Translations under genes and position numbers: made by a program
Notes under the pieces: generated by a model
What the model saw: only the letters and a program-made list of their open reading frames with translations
The model's database searches: none
What the model was told of the DNA's origin: nothing
Shown: positions 50,184-58,767 of the stretch, in pieces
How positions within the stretch are numbered: position 1 is the stretch's first letter
Layout: the number at the start of each line of letters is the position of its first letter
DNA from: Pirellulaceae bacterium
GTDB lineage: Bacteria; Planctomycetota; Planctomycetia; Pirellulales; Pirellulaceae
NCBI GenBank assembly: GCA_023382975.1
Contig: JAHDXO010000050.1
Location: forward strand, 20,008 to 84,007
Reading direction: 5' to 3'
Length of the DNA stretch: 64,000 bases

Positions 50184-51266
50184 ATGTCGACACAACCCAC
50201 GTGCCCCGGAACATTGAGCGCTTGGTTGCTGCAGGCCGCTCAGACGGGCGCATCCGACCTGCATCTGGTGGCCGATCATCCGCCGGTGTTGCGTTTGCAC
50301 GGCGAGTTGACGGAATTGACGGACCAGCCGCTGGACAGTGAGACCGTCCGCAGCCTGCTGACGCCTCTCTGCCCGCCCCATGCGATCGACCGCTTTCGCC
50401 AGGACAAGAACGTCGATTTTGCCCTCGAGTTGCCGACCGACGGGCAGCGGCAGCGGTTCCGGGCGAATTACTTCCTGGGCGGCCAGCAGATGGGCGCCTG
50501 CTTCCGCGTGATCCCGTCGCAGATCCCCGATTTCCACTGGACCGGGTTTCCTGCCGAGTTGGCTCAGCGACTGGCCCACTACCGCAACGGCTTGGTGTTG
50601 TTCTGCGGCGTCGCGGGATCGGGGAAGACCACGTCGTTGGCGACGATCGTCAACTTGTTGAACCAAGAGGGCGGCTACCGGATCATCACGGTCGAAGAGC
50701 CGGTCGAGTACGTCTTTCCACGCATCCGGCATTCGGTGGTGACGCAGCGCGAGGTCGGGTTGGACGTCCTCTCTTTCGCCGACGGCCTGAAATACGCGCT
50801 GCGCCAGGATCCGGACGTCATCCTGGCCGGCGAGATCCGGGACCGCGAGACCGCGCAGATGGCGCTGAGCGCCGCCGAGACGGGCCACCTCGTGTTTTCC
50901 ACGCTGCACACCCGGGATGCCAAGGGAGCCATTTCGCGCTACGCCGACCTGTTTCCGCAGGACGTGCAACGCGAGATTCGATCGCAGTTGTCGTTCAGCT
51001 TGCGCGCGGTGATCTCGCAACATCTGCTGCCGAACATCGAACCGGGGGAGAAACGCGTCCTGGCGTTGGAGATCCTGTTCAACAACGCTCCGATTGCCAG
51101 CGCGATCCGGTTCGGCAAGATCGAATCGATCGACACGAACATCCTGACGGGCCGGGCCGAGGGCATGCTGACACTCGACGAATCCGTCAAACGCCTGCTG
51201 CACGACGGCCGAATCAGCCGCGAAACGGCCGAAAGCTTCGTCACCTCGGTCGACCGGTTGCGGTGA
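50184..51266 (+). CDS. pilT: Twitching-motility ATPase PilT-like
   Basis: 360 residues. The PilT/GspE-type ATPase: N-terminal PAS-like part (ASDLHLVADHPPVLRLHGEL), Walker A LFCGVAGSGKTTSLATIVNL, Asp box YRIITVEEPVEYVFPRIRH, Walker B DPDVILAGEIRDRETAQMAL and His box ETGHLVFSTLHTRDAKGAIS. Length and order fit the retraction ATPase PilT rather than the assembly ATPase PilB, because no N-terminal MshEN domain or zinc cysteines are present. The AIRxGK element near the C-terminus (ASAIRFGKIESID) is as in PilT. It would depolymerise type IV pili. The prepilin peptidase remnant at 6.3 kb suggests pilus biogenesis uses another peptidase copy. Confidence 0.9.
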   Translation: MSTQPTCPGTLSAWLLQAAQTGASDLHLVADHPPVLRLHGELTELTDQPLDSETVRSLLTPLCPPHAIDRFRQDKNVDFALELPTDGQRQRFRANYFLGGQQMGACFRVIPSQIPDFHWTGFPAELAQRLAHYRNGLVLFCGVAGSGKTTSLATIVNLLNQEGGYRIITVEEPVEYVFPRIRHSVVTQREVGLDVLSFADGLKYALRQDPDVILAGEIRDRETAQMALSAAETGHLVFSTLHTRDAKGAISRYADLFPQDVQREIRSQLSFSLRAVISQHLLPNIEPGEKRVLALEILFNNAPIASAIRFGKIESIDTNILTGRAEGMLTLDESVKRLLHDGRISRETAESFVTSVDRLR

Positions 51267-51312
51267 GAAGTTGACTTACCCGTACGCTGTCGATAAGCCG
51301 ATCCGCCTTCCT

Positions 51313-51891
51313 TCACACCTTGGCAGGTTCCGCACAAAAGTCGACGAACCGCAGAATCTCTGCGGTCAACTCGGGCGCTACATGCCTTTGCCGCTGGAGT
51401 TCAAGTACGCTGTTGATGACAGCCAACTCCTCGGCATCGCGTAGTACGTCTTCCTGGATCATATCGTTTTCCCAGAGCCATCGGGCAACCTCGCACCAGT
51501 ACCACAGCGGGGCACCGTCCGCGCTCTCGCACGCCGGAGGCGGAAACCTGCCGGGGCCACGAACCCCGGCGATGTATTGGTGGACCAACTGCCGGGTGCG
51601 CCCAATCCGGCGAGCGATATCAGCCTGGGTTGCGAGGTTGCTGGAGTCCACCCGCAATACCACGGCACCAATGTCCGCATGATTCACGGCGCGGATCGCG
51701 GAGATAACCGCCTCTTTCAAAGACGACGCTCGTCGGGAAAATGTCAGAAAGACGCGGCCGGATCGAAGGCTGATCGTCGCGTCGTCGCAGCCGGCTTCAA
51801 ACAGCGCCGACTCGACGACTTCTGTTAGCTCCGTCACGCCGTCCAGTACGAGCGTAAAATCGTATTCTCGGCTATTCAGCTTCTTGTTCAT
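51313..51891 (-). CDS. HTH-domain protein of a HicA-like two-gene module
   Basis: 192 residues from ATG 51891. The N-terminal half (NSREYDFTLVLDGVTELTEV, ALFEAGCDDATISLRSGRVF, LTFSRRASSLKEAVISAIRA) is a beta-alpha domain similar in outline to HicB-type partly degraded RNase H folds. The C-terminal half holds a helix-turn-helix: SNLATQADIARRIGRTRQLV, HQYIAGVRGPGRFPPP. A C-terminal helical part follows. It overlaps the small upstream gene by 20 bp. The domain order matches HicB-like antitoxins with DNA-binding ability, so it likely represses the shared promoter. A named family is not certain. Confidence 0.65.
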   Translation of the reverse strand: MNKKLNSREYDFTLVLDGVTELTEVVESALFEAGCDDATISLRSGRVFLTFSRRASSLKEAVISAIRAVNHADIGAVVLRVDSSNLATQADIARRIGRTRQLVHQYIAGVRGPGRFPPPACESADGAPLWYWCEVARWLWENDMIQEDVLRDAEELAVINSVLELQRQRHVAPELTAEILRFVDFCAEPAKV

Positions 51892-52129
51892 GGTCCGTTT
51901 CCTCGAGCTGATGGGGGCAAAGGTCCACTTCGCGGCGAATGTGACGAGCGTGGTTCTCCGGGTTTCGCGGTGTTGACCAGACGCTGACGATACATCCCTC
52001 GCGAGTTGCATGCGGACAGAAAAGACGACCCCAAGCGTGTCCGTTCGACATCTCAAGACGCCAACCCAGCGCCTCGGCGTACTGCACCGCAAGCTCGATG
52101 TGCTTGTTCAAATGACGCGGTCTTCCCAT
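51872..52129 (-). CDS. Small HicA-like protein, putative toxin partner
   Basis: 85 residues: MGRPRHLNKHIELAVQYAEA, LGWRLEMSNGHAWGRLFCPH, GCIVSVWSTPRNPENHARHI and RREVDLCPH. The GWRLxxSNGHAWGxLxCPHxxRxGCxVSVWSTPRNPENHAxxI block is a recurrent pattern I associate with small genes next to HTH genes. The basic GH...S-x-x-x-P...H arrangement recalls the HicA double-stranded-RNA-binding fold with its catalytic histidine. The ATG at 52129 is chosen over the upstream GTG at ~52159 because of the promoter geometry described at 52129-52166. The module's activity is untested. Confidence 0.6.
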   Translation of the reverse strand: MGRPRHLNKHIELAVQYAEALGWRLEMSNGHAWGRLFCPHATREGCIVSVWSTPRNPENHARHIRREVDLCPHQLEETDHEQEAE

Positions 52130-52131
52130 GC

Positions 52132-52166
52132 GCGTGAATACTAGGCCGAATGTTGACACGTGTCAA
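52132..52166 (-). promoter_or_regulatory. Promoter with palindromic operator, probably leaderless
   Basis: On the minus strand, TTGACA (52166-52161) is followed by a 17-nt spacer and TAGTAT (52143-52138), a good sigma70-type pair. The -35 lies inside the perfect 14-bp palindrome TTGACACGTGTCAA (52153-52166). The -10 ends only 8 nt before the ATG at 52129, so transcription would start at or next to the start codon, and no ribosome-binding site fits. The downstream HTH protein is a natural candidate to bind the palindrome. Confidence 0.65.
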
Positions 52167-52256
52167 GCAGCAAACGGTTTTCAGTGACGTCGCCCGGCTG
52201 AGCAAGCAAAAGAATGCAGTGTTCGACCGGAATTCTCCGGAACACGGCGAATTCGG

Positions 52257-53063
52257 CTACGAAGTCATCTTGGTGACGATCCAGTCGCCGAGGCGGGGCG
52301 AGAGCTGGGCCAGGGCGAACAGCAGGCGGGCGCGGGCGGGCATGATCAGCTCGGGCTTGCGGCGCTGGCAGTAATGCAGGATCTTGGCCACCAGCTTTTC
52401 CGGCGGAATGCCTTTCAGCTTCACGCCGCCACCCGGCTTGCGGGCCGACTCGGGAAGTTGGCTCGCTTGGTCGTTATAGCGTTGCCCGGCGTCGGGCCGC
52501 GCGAGCGGGCCGGGACAGACCAGTAGCACATGCACGCCCAGCGGATTTAGTTCCAGCCGCAGTTGCTGGGAGTAGGCGGCCACGGGGAACTTGCTGGCCG
52601 GATAGGCGCCCATGTGCCGCGACGCCGATTTGGCGGCCAACGATCCGATGTTGACGATGTGTCCGCGCGATTCGATCAAGTCCGAACCGAAGGCGCGGGT
52701 AACGCGGGCCATCGCCAGGAAGTTCAGATCGAGCAACTGCTGGAACTGCTCGGGCGAGGTGTCCAACACACTGCCGCGCGACGACCGGCCCGCGCAATTG
52801 ACCAACACGTCCGCGCGGCCGAACCGTTGCCGAGTCTGCTCGACCAGCGCATCGACATCGGCTTGCCGAGTGATGTCCGCGGGAATGCCGATCGCCTGGG
52901 CGCCGGCGGCGCGCAAGGTTTCGGCGCTCGCCTCCAATTGCGGATCGGGCAGAGCGGCCAGCACGAGCCGCGAACCACAGCGAGCAAACGCTTGAGAAAT
53001 CGCCCACCCCAAGCCCTGCGACCCGCCCGTCACGACAACCGTTTTGTCCTTCCAGTAATCCAT
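52257..53063 (-). CDS. Short-chain dehydrogenase/reductase
   Basis: 268 residues, classical SDR. The cofactor motif is VVVTGGSQGLGWAISQAFAR (TGxxxGxG), then VLVNCAGRSSRG (NAG variant NCAG), IVNIGSLAAKSASRHMGAYP with the catalytic serine, and YPASKFPVAAYSQQLRLEL (YxxxK with Tyr and Lys). The variable C-terminal region VCPGPLARPDAGQRYNDQAS gives no clear substrate hint. The long hydrophobic C-terminus (MPARARLLFALAQLSPRLGD) resembles SDRs acting on lipids or sphingoid bases. No operon partner: a gap of 116 bp separates it from the fucosidase gene upstream on the same strand. Confidence 0.9.
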   Translation of the reverse strand: MDYWKDKTVVVTGGSQGLGWAISQAFARCGSRLVLAALPDPQLEASAETLRAAGAQAIGIPADITRQADVDALVEQTRQRFGRADVLVNCAGRSSRGSVLDTSPEQFQQLLDLNFLAMARVTRAFGSDLIESRGHIVNIGSLAAKSASRHMGAYPASKFPVAAYSQQLRLELNPLGVHVLLVCPGPLARPDAGQRYNDQASQLPESARKPGGGVKLKGIPPEKLVAKILHYCQRRKPELIMPARARLLFALAQLSPRLGDWIVTKMTS

Positions 53064-53179
53064 CGCAGCAGCTTAGCAGCGGACGGCGACTCGGGCAACC
53101 CAGCGGCGTCGCGAGTCGCGTTCGGCGCCCGCGACCCACTTTCGTTGAGGCGGAAGGCTGCGCCGTGAGCCACCCTCGG

Positions 53180-54541
53180 TTACGACAGTTTCACCACGCG
53201 CACCACGGTGTTCGTGCCGTAGGGAAACCCGGTGCAGTGGACGGTCAGCTTGCCGGCGGGCAGATCCTGCTCGAACTTCAGCGCTTCGCCGTTGTCCAGC
53301 CACTCGGCCTTGCTCACTTTCTGACGGACACCCGTGAAGGTGCGCGGACCCGCACCGGTCGGGCCCACGGTGACGTTGGCATCGCCGCGCACTCCCAGGT
53401 GATGGACCAGCAAGTACAGGCGGCCGTCGGCGTCCAGGCCGAAATCGTCGCCCGGCGCCTCGATCCCGGCCGGCTTGCCGTCGTAGATGGCGTCGGCGTG
53501 CATTCGGACCCAGTCGCCGCTGCGTCGCAGCGCCGCGGATTCGTAGTCGGGAATTTCGCCCGCGGCGGTCGGCCCGACGTTCAGCAGATAATTGGCGCCG
53601 ACCTTGCGGCACGCGCACAGGTTCTCGATGATCTGGGGCGGAGCCATGTAGGCGAAGTCGTTGACGCCGATCCCCCAGTGCCGGTTCATCGTCTGGCACA
53701 TCTCGGCCGCGACGTACTTCGGCAGCCCGCGCCGGTCCATGGGCGTCGGGCGGCCCTGCTCGAACGTCACCGAATCGATCTCGGGATGTCCCAGCCGGCC
53801 CCGCTCGTGCAGGCCCGTGTTGTTGACGATGATCGCCTCGGGCTGATGCCGGCGGATGATCGCGTACATGCGGTCCTCCTGCCAATCCGCGTCCTTCTTG
53901 CTCCAGTTGCCGTCGAACCAGAAGCCGCCGATCGGGCCGTACTGGGTGCAGAGGATCTCGATCGACTTGTGCAGGTAGTCCAAATAGGCAGCGAAGTCCT
54001 GGTGGAAGCTGTCCTGCCACCAGTCCAAGGTGGTGTGGTACAGGAACGGCACGATCCCCTCGGCGCGGCAGCCAGCGGTGAAATCGGCGATCAGGTCGCG
54101 CCGCGCCGGGGTATGCATGACATCGTGGTCGGACAATCCGCGGGTATCGTACAGACTGAATCCGTCGTGATGCCGCGAGGTGAGCGTGATGTACTTCATC
54201 CCCGCTTGGCGTGCGATGCCGGCAAGGCGCCGGCCATCGAACTTCTCGGCGGTGAACGTGTCGCGCAGCTTCTGGTAGTCGGACTTCGCGATCTTCTCGC
54301 GGTTCATCACCCACTCGCCGCGCCCCAGTTGCGAATACAGTCCCCAGTGGATGAACATGCCGTAGGCCAGCCGCTCGAATCGCGCGACTCGCGGCAGCGG
54401 CACGGGGATTTCGTCCGCGCCGCCCGCCGGCTCGGCGCCGTGACCGGACCGGACGCCCGTCAGATTCCACGAAGCGGCCGCAGCCGCCACTCCGCTCGAA
54501 ACCAGTCCTTTGAGAAACTCACGGCGATGGGGCGCTGTCAT
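53180..54541 (-). CDS. Alpha-L-fucosidase (GH29), Tat-exported
   Basis: 453 residues from ATG 54541, with GAGG 8 bases upstream. A twin-arginine signal (PHRREFLKGLVSSGVAAAAA) indicates export. The GH29 barrel shows FERLAYGMFIHWGLYSQLGR, GMKYITLTSRHHDGFSLYDT (HHDGF), GIVPFLYHTTLDWW, IGGFWFDGNWSKKDADWQED (WFDG, catalytic nucleophile aspartate) and NTGLHERGR. A C-terminal beta-sandwich (ADGRLYLLVHHLG ...) follows. It removes alpha-L-fucose from glycans such as fucoidan or glycoproteins. This matches the secreted sulfatase at 56.9 kb and the beta-helix proteins, suggesting use of sulfated, fucose-rich polysaccharides. Confidence 0.93.
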   Translation of the reverse strand: MTAPHRREFLKGLVSSGVAAAAASWNLTGVRSGHGAEPAGGADEIPVPLPRVARFERLAYGMFIHWGLYSQLGRGEWVMNREKIAKSDYQKLRDTFTAEKFDGRRLAGIARQAGMKYITLTSRHHDGFSLYDTRGLSDHDVMHTPARRDLIADFTAGCRAEGIVPFLYHTTLDWWQDSFHQDFAAYLDYLHKSIEILCTQYGPIGGFWFDGNWSKKDADWQEDRMYAIIRRHQPEAIIVNNTGLHERGRLGHPEIDSVTFEQGRPTPMDRRGLPKYVAAEMCQTMNRHWGIGVNDFAYMAPPQIIENLCACRKVGANYLLNVGPTAAGEIPDYESAALRRSGDWVRMHADAIYDGKPAGIEAPGDDFGLDADGRLYLLVHHLGVRGDANVTVGPTGAGPRTFTGVRQKVSKAEWLDNGEALKFEQDLPAGKLTVHCTGFPYGTNTVVRVVKLS

Positions 54542-54639
54542 GGTGATACCTCGCAAGTTGAGTGATGGGATCTCGCTGGCCGCGATTATAGCCAACCCCA
54601 ACCCGCCCTGCCACGAGCGGCGGTCATTGAAGTTGCCTT

Positions 54640-56106
54640 TCACTCCCCGTGCAACTGCCTCAGAAAGCGTTCGGCCGTTTGGCGATGATCGTCCAGGCGG
54701 GTGCCCATGCGGTCGCATTGGGCTGCCATGACGGACATGCGGGGATTGGCGACGAAGAAGTCGCGGTGACGGTCGATGAAGCGCCAGTACAGCGAGTCCC
54801 AGACGGGGCACCAGGCGCCTTTGGCAAAGTTGCTCATCTTCAGCACGTAACTCGATCCGCTCAGATACGGTTTCGTGGTGATCAGTCCGCCATCGGCATG
54901 TTGGCTCATGCCGTAGACGTTGGGCACCATGACCCAGTCGTAGGCGTCGATGAACAGTTCCATGAACCAGCGGTAGATTTCGTCCGGATCGATCTCGCAC
55001 AGCAGCATGAAGTTGCCCAGAATCATCAGCCGCTCGATGTGATGGCAGTAGGCGTGCCGCAGCACACGGCGGATGACGGCGTCGACCGGTTCGACGCCCG
55101 TCGTGCCATCGTAGAAGGCAGCGGGCATCGGGCGGCGATGTTTCCAGAAGTTGCGCGACCGCTGTCGGCGGCCGAAGTGCCGATAAACGCCCCGCATGTA
55201 CTCGCGCCAACCGATCACTTGGCGAATGAATCCTTCCAGCGAGTTGAGCGGCACTCGGTCGGCTCGTTCCAGCGCGGCATCGATCACCTGCTGCGGCGCA
55301 ATCAGGCCGATGTTCAGCGCAGGCGTCAGGACCGAATGGAATAGAAACGCGTGGTCGGCATGGATCGCGTCCTCGTACTCGCCGAACCGGGCAAAGCGAT
55401 GGTCGAGAAAATCATCGAGCGCCGCGCGCGCCTGTTCGGGAGAGACTGGATAGGGAAACTCTTCGCCGTCGCCCGGCGCGTCGGGAAAACGCGCCTTGAC
55501 GTACTGCCGGGCATTCCGTACCTGGCTCGACGGCTTGGGCCAAGCCATCGTCGGCACCGTGACGCCGCGCGGCAGACGCTTGCGGTTCTCTGCGTCGTAG
55601 CTCCACTTTCCGCCCAACGGTTTGTTGCGCTCGTCGACCAGCACGCCGAGTCGCTTCCGCTGGAGCATGTAGAAATCGGTGAAGAACCACTTCTTCCGCC
55701 CGGCAGCGAACTCGTCGAAGACGCGACAGGGAGTCAGGAAGTGCGGATCGTCGAGCACGGTGAAGTCGATCCCCGCGGCCGACAGCGCCGCGGTCAGTCG
55801 CTGCTGCAACCAGTCGTCGCACGGATCGACGAACTGGGCGTGCCCCACTTCCAGTTGCAGCAGTGTCTTGGCGATGTCGCCGGTCGACTCGAGATCACCG
55901 CACTCGACGTAGTGGACTTCTCGCCCCCTGCGCCGCAACTGCCTGGCGAAGTGTTGCATCGAAGCCCGGTGAAGCAGTAGCTTCTGCCGATGGAAACGGT
56001 ACTGGGTCGTCAGCAGCGGTTCTTCCACCAGGACGCAGAGATCCGCACCCGATACCGCCGGATGATCAGGATACAACTGGTGCGGATAGATGAGCGCCGC
56101 CCGCAT
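54640..56106 (-). CDS. Cryptochrome/photolyase-related protein (FeS-BCP type)
   Basis: 488 residues, starting at the ATG that overlaps the upstream TAA (TAATG at 56104-56108). MRAALIYPHQLYPDHPAVSG, RQKLLLHRASMQHFARQLRR and VHYVECGDL form the N-terminal Rossmann-like domain of photolyase-related proteins. The C-terminal FAD-binding helical domain has LNSLEGFIRQVIGWREYMRG, HHIERLMILGNFMLLCEIDP, WVMVPNVYGMSQHADGG and FAKGAWCPVWDSLYWRFIDR. The cysteines in this region (HAYCHHIERL, LLCEID, GAWCPVW) fit the iron-sulfur cluster of FeS-BCP (6-4) photolyases. It would repair UV lesions using blue light; DNA substrate type is inferred. Coupled to the DUF2177 gene. Confidence 0.88.
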   Translation of the reverse strand: MRAALIYPHQLYPDHPAVSGADLCVLVEEPLLTTQYRFHRQKLLLHRASMQHFARQLRRRGREVHYVECGDLESTGDIAKTLLQLEVGHAQFVDPCDDWLQQRLTAALSAAGIDFTVLDDPHFLTPCRVFDEFAAGRKKWFFTDFYMLQRKRLGVLVDERNKPLGGKWSYDAENRKRLPRGVTVPTMAWPKPSSQVRNARQYVKARFPDAPGDGEEFPYPVSPEQARAALDDFLDHRFARFGEYEDAIHADHAFLFHSVLTPALNIGLIAPQQVIDAALERADRVPLNSLEGFIRQVIGWREYMRGVYRHFGRRQRSRNFWKHRRPMPAAFYDGTTGVEPVDAVIRRVLRHAYCHHIERLMILGNFMLLCEIDPDEIYRWFMELFIDAYDWVMVPNVYGMSQHADGGLITTKPYLSGSSYVLKMSNFAKGAWCPVWDSLYWRFIDRHRDFFVANPRMSVMAAQCDRMGTRLDDHRQTAERFLRQLHGE

Positions 56107-56507
56107 TACTGGAGCCACTTCCCGGCCAGGAATCCCAGATAGCCGACCGAAGTCGCCAGGATTCCGCCCCAGGCCAAATCGACTACAGTCACGATCAGAG
56201 GCCAGTTCTTGACGGTCGCCAAATTGGTCAGATCATACGTGGCATACGTGATCACGCCGAACAGCGCACCGAGCAACAGCACCTTTTTTGCCGAACCGGC
56301 CTGCAAGCCGGGTACTACGACGAACACCAGGATGCCCAGCACGAACAGCAGGTAGAAGATGATCGCGGCCGTCCAATTCGGACTGCTCCGCAGCAGAAAG
56401 CCCAGATGTTGCTGGTAAAAGCCGCGGGCGACCAAGCCCAGCCAGACCATATCAATCGCAAAAAAAGCGATCAACGTCAGCAAGTACAGCTTTGCGTAGT
56501 AGACCAT
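56106..56507 (-). CDS. DUF2177 membrane protein
   Basis: 133 residues with four predicted membrane helices: LYLLTLIAFFAIDMVWLGLV, AAIIFYLLFVLGILVFVVVP, LLLGALFGVITYATYDLTNL and VVDLAWGGILATSVGYLGFL. The FAIDMVWLG, ARGFYQQHLG and YATYDLTNLAT segments are DUF2177 signatures. The ATG at 56507 is chosen (a GTG sits one codon upstream), with GGAG upstream. It overlaps the photolyase gene's start (TAATG). DUF2177 genes are often found beside photolyase and cryptochrome genes, which agrees with the arrangement here; the role is unknown. Confidence 0.88.
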   Translation of the reverse strand: MVYYAKLYLLTLIAFFAIDMVWLGLVARGFYQQHLGFLLRSSPNWTAAIIFYLLFVLGILVFVVVPGLQAGSAKKVLLLGALFGVITYATYDLTNLATVKNWPLIVTVVDLAWGGILATSVGYLGFLAGKWLQ

Positions 56508-56510
56508 CAC

Positions 56511-56917
56511 GGCGCTCCAACTTCCCGGTCATCCCTCGGGGGCTCCCGTTCAAAGCCTCCCGACGATTATACCAGTACAACAAGCCATCCTTGAAAATTC
56601 GGTCGGAACATCGGGAACATACTGCTCGATACGTTTTCTGCTTGCCGCGCGGAGGCGAGCCCTTCGTTGTCCGGGCTGAGGCAAAGACCGATCAGGCAAG
56701 TGGATGGCAGCCCCGAGTTGGCTACCGAGGATACGATGGTTCGATTCGTCGCCGAACGTCGCTTAGGACCGGCAAGTGAATTCGTGTCGCGACGTCGCCC
56801 GAAGACGACTCCCGACCCTTCCGCGTTGAATGCCACCAAAGCAAATCCTACACTTGGTGTTTTCCGGTCCTAAACGAGTCGGTTGCGGCTGCGCCGCATT
56901 AGTGACTTGGTGCCACG
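56511..56917. other. Intergenic region between divergent genes
   Basis: No supported gene in about 400 bp. It contains the half-site GCCCGAAGACGACTCCCGAC at 56797-56816, a near copy of the right arm of the inverted repeat upstream of dnaA. Promoters of the DUF2177-photolyase pair and of the sulfatase should lie here, but no clear boxes were seen. Confidence 0.45.
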
Positions 56918-58507
56918 ATGAAAACGACCCTCGTATCGATTGCCTGCGCCTCAGCTTGGGGCCTTGCGGTCACGTCTCCTGCCCAATCCGCCGAGCCGCC
57001 GAACATCATCGTCTTCCTGGCGGACGACATGGGAATGGGCGACACAAGCGCCTACGACGACTGGACCGGCAACCCGCCGGAAAAGCAGCTCCATACGCCG
57101 GCGCTCGATCGGCTGGCCCGCATGGGCGTGCGGTACACCGATGCCCACTCGCCGCACAGCCGCTGCACGACCAGCCGCTACGCCCTGCTGACCGGACGCT
57201 ATTGTTGGCGGACGCGGCTCAAGCACTGGGTGCTGTTCGGCGTTCAGTGCGATCCGCTGATCGACCGGGATCGCGTGACCTTGCCGGAGTTCCTGCAGGC
57301 GGGCGGGTATCGGACCGGGATGGTCGGCAAGTGGCATCTGGGACTCAAGTACCGTAGGACGGACGGCAGCGTCGCCGACGGCTGGGACGATGCCGACCTG
57401 ACGCAGCCGCTGGCCGACTGCCCGCTCGATCACGGCTTCGCATTCTTTTTCGGCATGTCGCGCAGCCACAACACCTCCGGTCCCAACGGATTGCGGAGAA
57501 ACACCCCGGACCAGGCGATCGGTCCCGGCTGGATTCGCGGCCGAGACATCGCCGGTGCCACGGGCAACGGCAAGCAATTGGACGGCTCGTACCGGTACAA
57601 CGAGATCGGCAACTCGCTCGATCACGAGGCGTTCGCATTTCTGAATGTCGCAGTGCCCAGCCGCCAGCCGTTCTTCTTGTACTTCGCGTCCCCCGCGAAT
57701 CACACGCCTTACACGCCGTCGGCGCAGATTGGCGAGACACCGGTCGCCGGCGCCAGTCGCTTTGTCGACGGTACGTCGACCGGCAGCACGCGTCTCGATT
57801 TCGTCTATCAGAACGACGTGCATGTCGCTCGCGTGCTGGATTATCTCGAACGGACGGAAGATCCTCGCCGTCCCGGCCGCCCGTTGTCAGAAAACACGCT
57901 CTTCGTTTTCACCAGCGACAACGGCGCGGAACTGCCCGACCGGGAATTCACCGGCCCCCTGCGCAGCCACAAAGGATCGGTGTACGAGGGCGGGCATCGT
58001 GTCCCGTTCCTGGCGGTCTGGCCGTTGGGCGGGATCGGCGACGGCGACGCGACGACCGCGGGAGCGACGCGCACCGGACTGCTCGCCCTGAACGATCTGT
58101 ACGCCACGTTCGCCGAGATCCTCGACCGACCGCTGCCGCCGAAGGCCGGCCGGCAGCGCGGTGCCGAGGACAGCCACAGCCAGTTGGCGGCCCTGCGCGG
58201 CGAGGCGGCGCCGGAACGTCCGCCGGTCTTTCCGAACGACCACAAGGAAGCGTCGCAGGAACTGAGCGACGAACGGGCTTGGGTTGCCGTCCGCTCGAAC
58301 GCGACACCGATCCCCGGCCAATGGAAGCTGCTGCTCGACCATCGTTTCGCCCTCCGCGGCGAAATCCACCCGCAGGAACTCTACAATCTGGCCGACGAGC
58401 TCGAAGAAACCAACAACCGGCTCGCCGACCCCGCAGCCAAACCCGCCCTCGACTTCCTCATCCAACAAGCCCGAGCCGCCGCCGGCGACGACGGATTCAC
58501 GCGTTGA
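56918..58507 (+). CDS. Secreted sulfatase (type I, formylglycine-dependent)
   Basis: 529 residues with a Sec signal peptide (LVSIACASAWGLAVTSPAQSA). Metal ligands start in PPNIIVFLADDMGMGDTSAY. The formylglycine site is SRCTTSRYALLTGRYCWRTR: the modified cysteine with C-T-T-S-R, where threonine replaces the usual proline of C-x-P-x-R. Then YRTGMVGKWHLGLK, FFLYFASPANHTPY, NTLFVFTSDNGAELPD (second metal pair DN) and GGHRVPFLAVWP. The cysteine would be converted to formylglycine by a SUMF1-type enzyme; the only SUMF1-like gene in this window is dead. Arylsulfatase-A-like; a sulfated polysaccharide is the likely substrate. Confidence 0.93.
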   Translation: MKTTLVSIACASAWGLAVTSPAQSAEPPNIIVFLADDMGMGDTSAYDDWTGNPPEKQLHTPALDRLARMGVRYTDAHSPHSRCTTSRYALLTGRYCWRTRLKHWVLFGVQCDPLIDRDRVTLPEFLQAGGYRTGMVGKWHLGLKYRRTDGSVADGWDDADLTQPLADCPLDHGFAFFFGMSRSHNTSGPNGLRRNTPDQAIGPGWIRGRDIAGATGNGKQLDGSYRYNEIGNSLDHEAFAFLNVAVPSRQPFFLYFASPANHTPYTPSAQIGETPVAGASRFVDGTSTGSTRLDFVYQNDVHVARVLDYLERTEDPRRPGRPLSENTLFVFTSDNGAELPDREFTGPLRSHKGSVYEGGHRVPFLAVWPLGGIGDGDATTAGATRTGLLALNDLYATFAEILDRPLPPKAGRQRGAEDSHSQLAALRGEAAPERPPVFPNDHKEASQELSDERAWVAVRSNATPIPGQWKLLLDHRFALRGEIHPQELYNLADELEETNNRLADPAAKPALDFLIQQARAAAGDDGFTR

Positions 58508-58767
58508 CCTTGCTGGCGCCGGGAATATCGGAACGAGGCCCGGCAGCGGAGGAGATCGCGCAACGGAACATCCCTGTTGACCATGACCGATCGGCACGCT
58601 GCCGAGGCCATGCGTTGCCGCACGGGGGCCAGCAGGTTGTCGAACGACACCGGGCGCACTTGAAGGAGCGGCCTCACAATTTGATTGAGCCTGTGTTCTC
58701 CGTTGTACCGATCGAGTAGAATCGCTGCTTGTGCGCGGCCAGTTTGAACTTCGTGGAGGACACTGCG

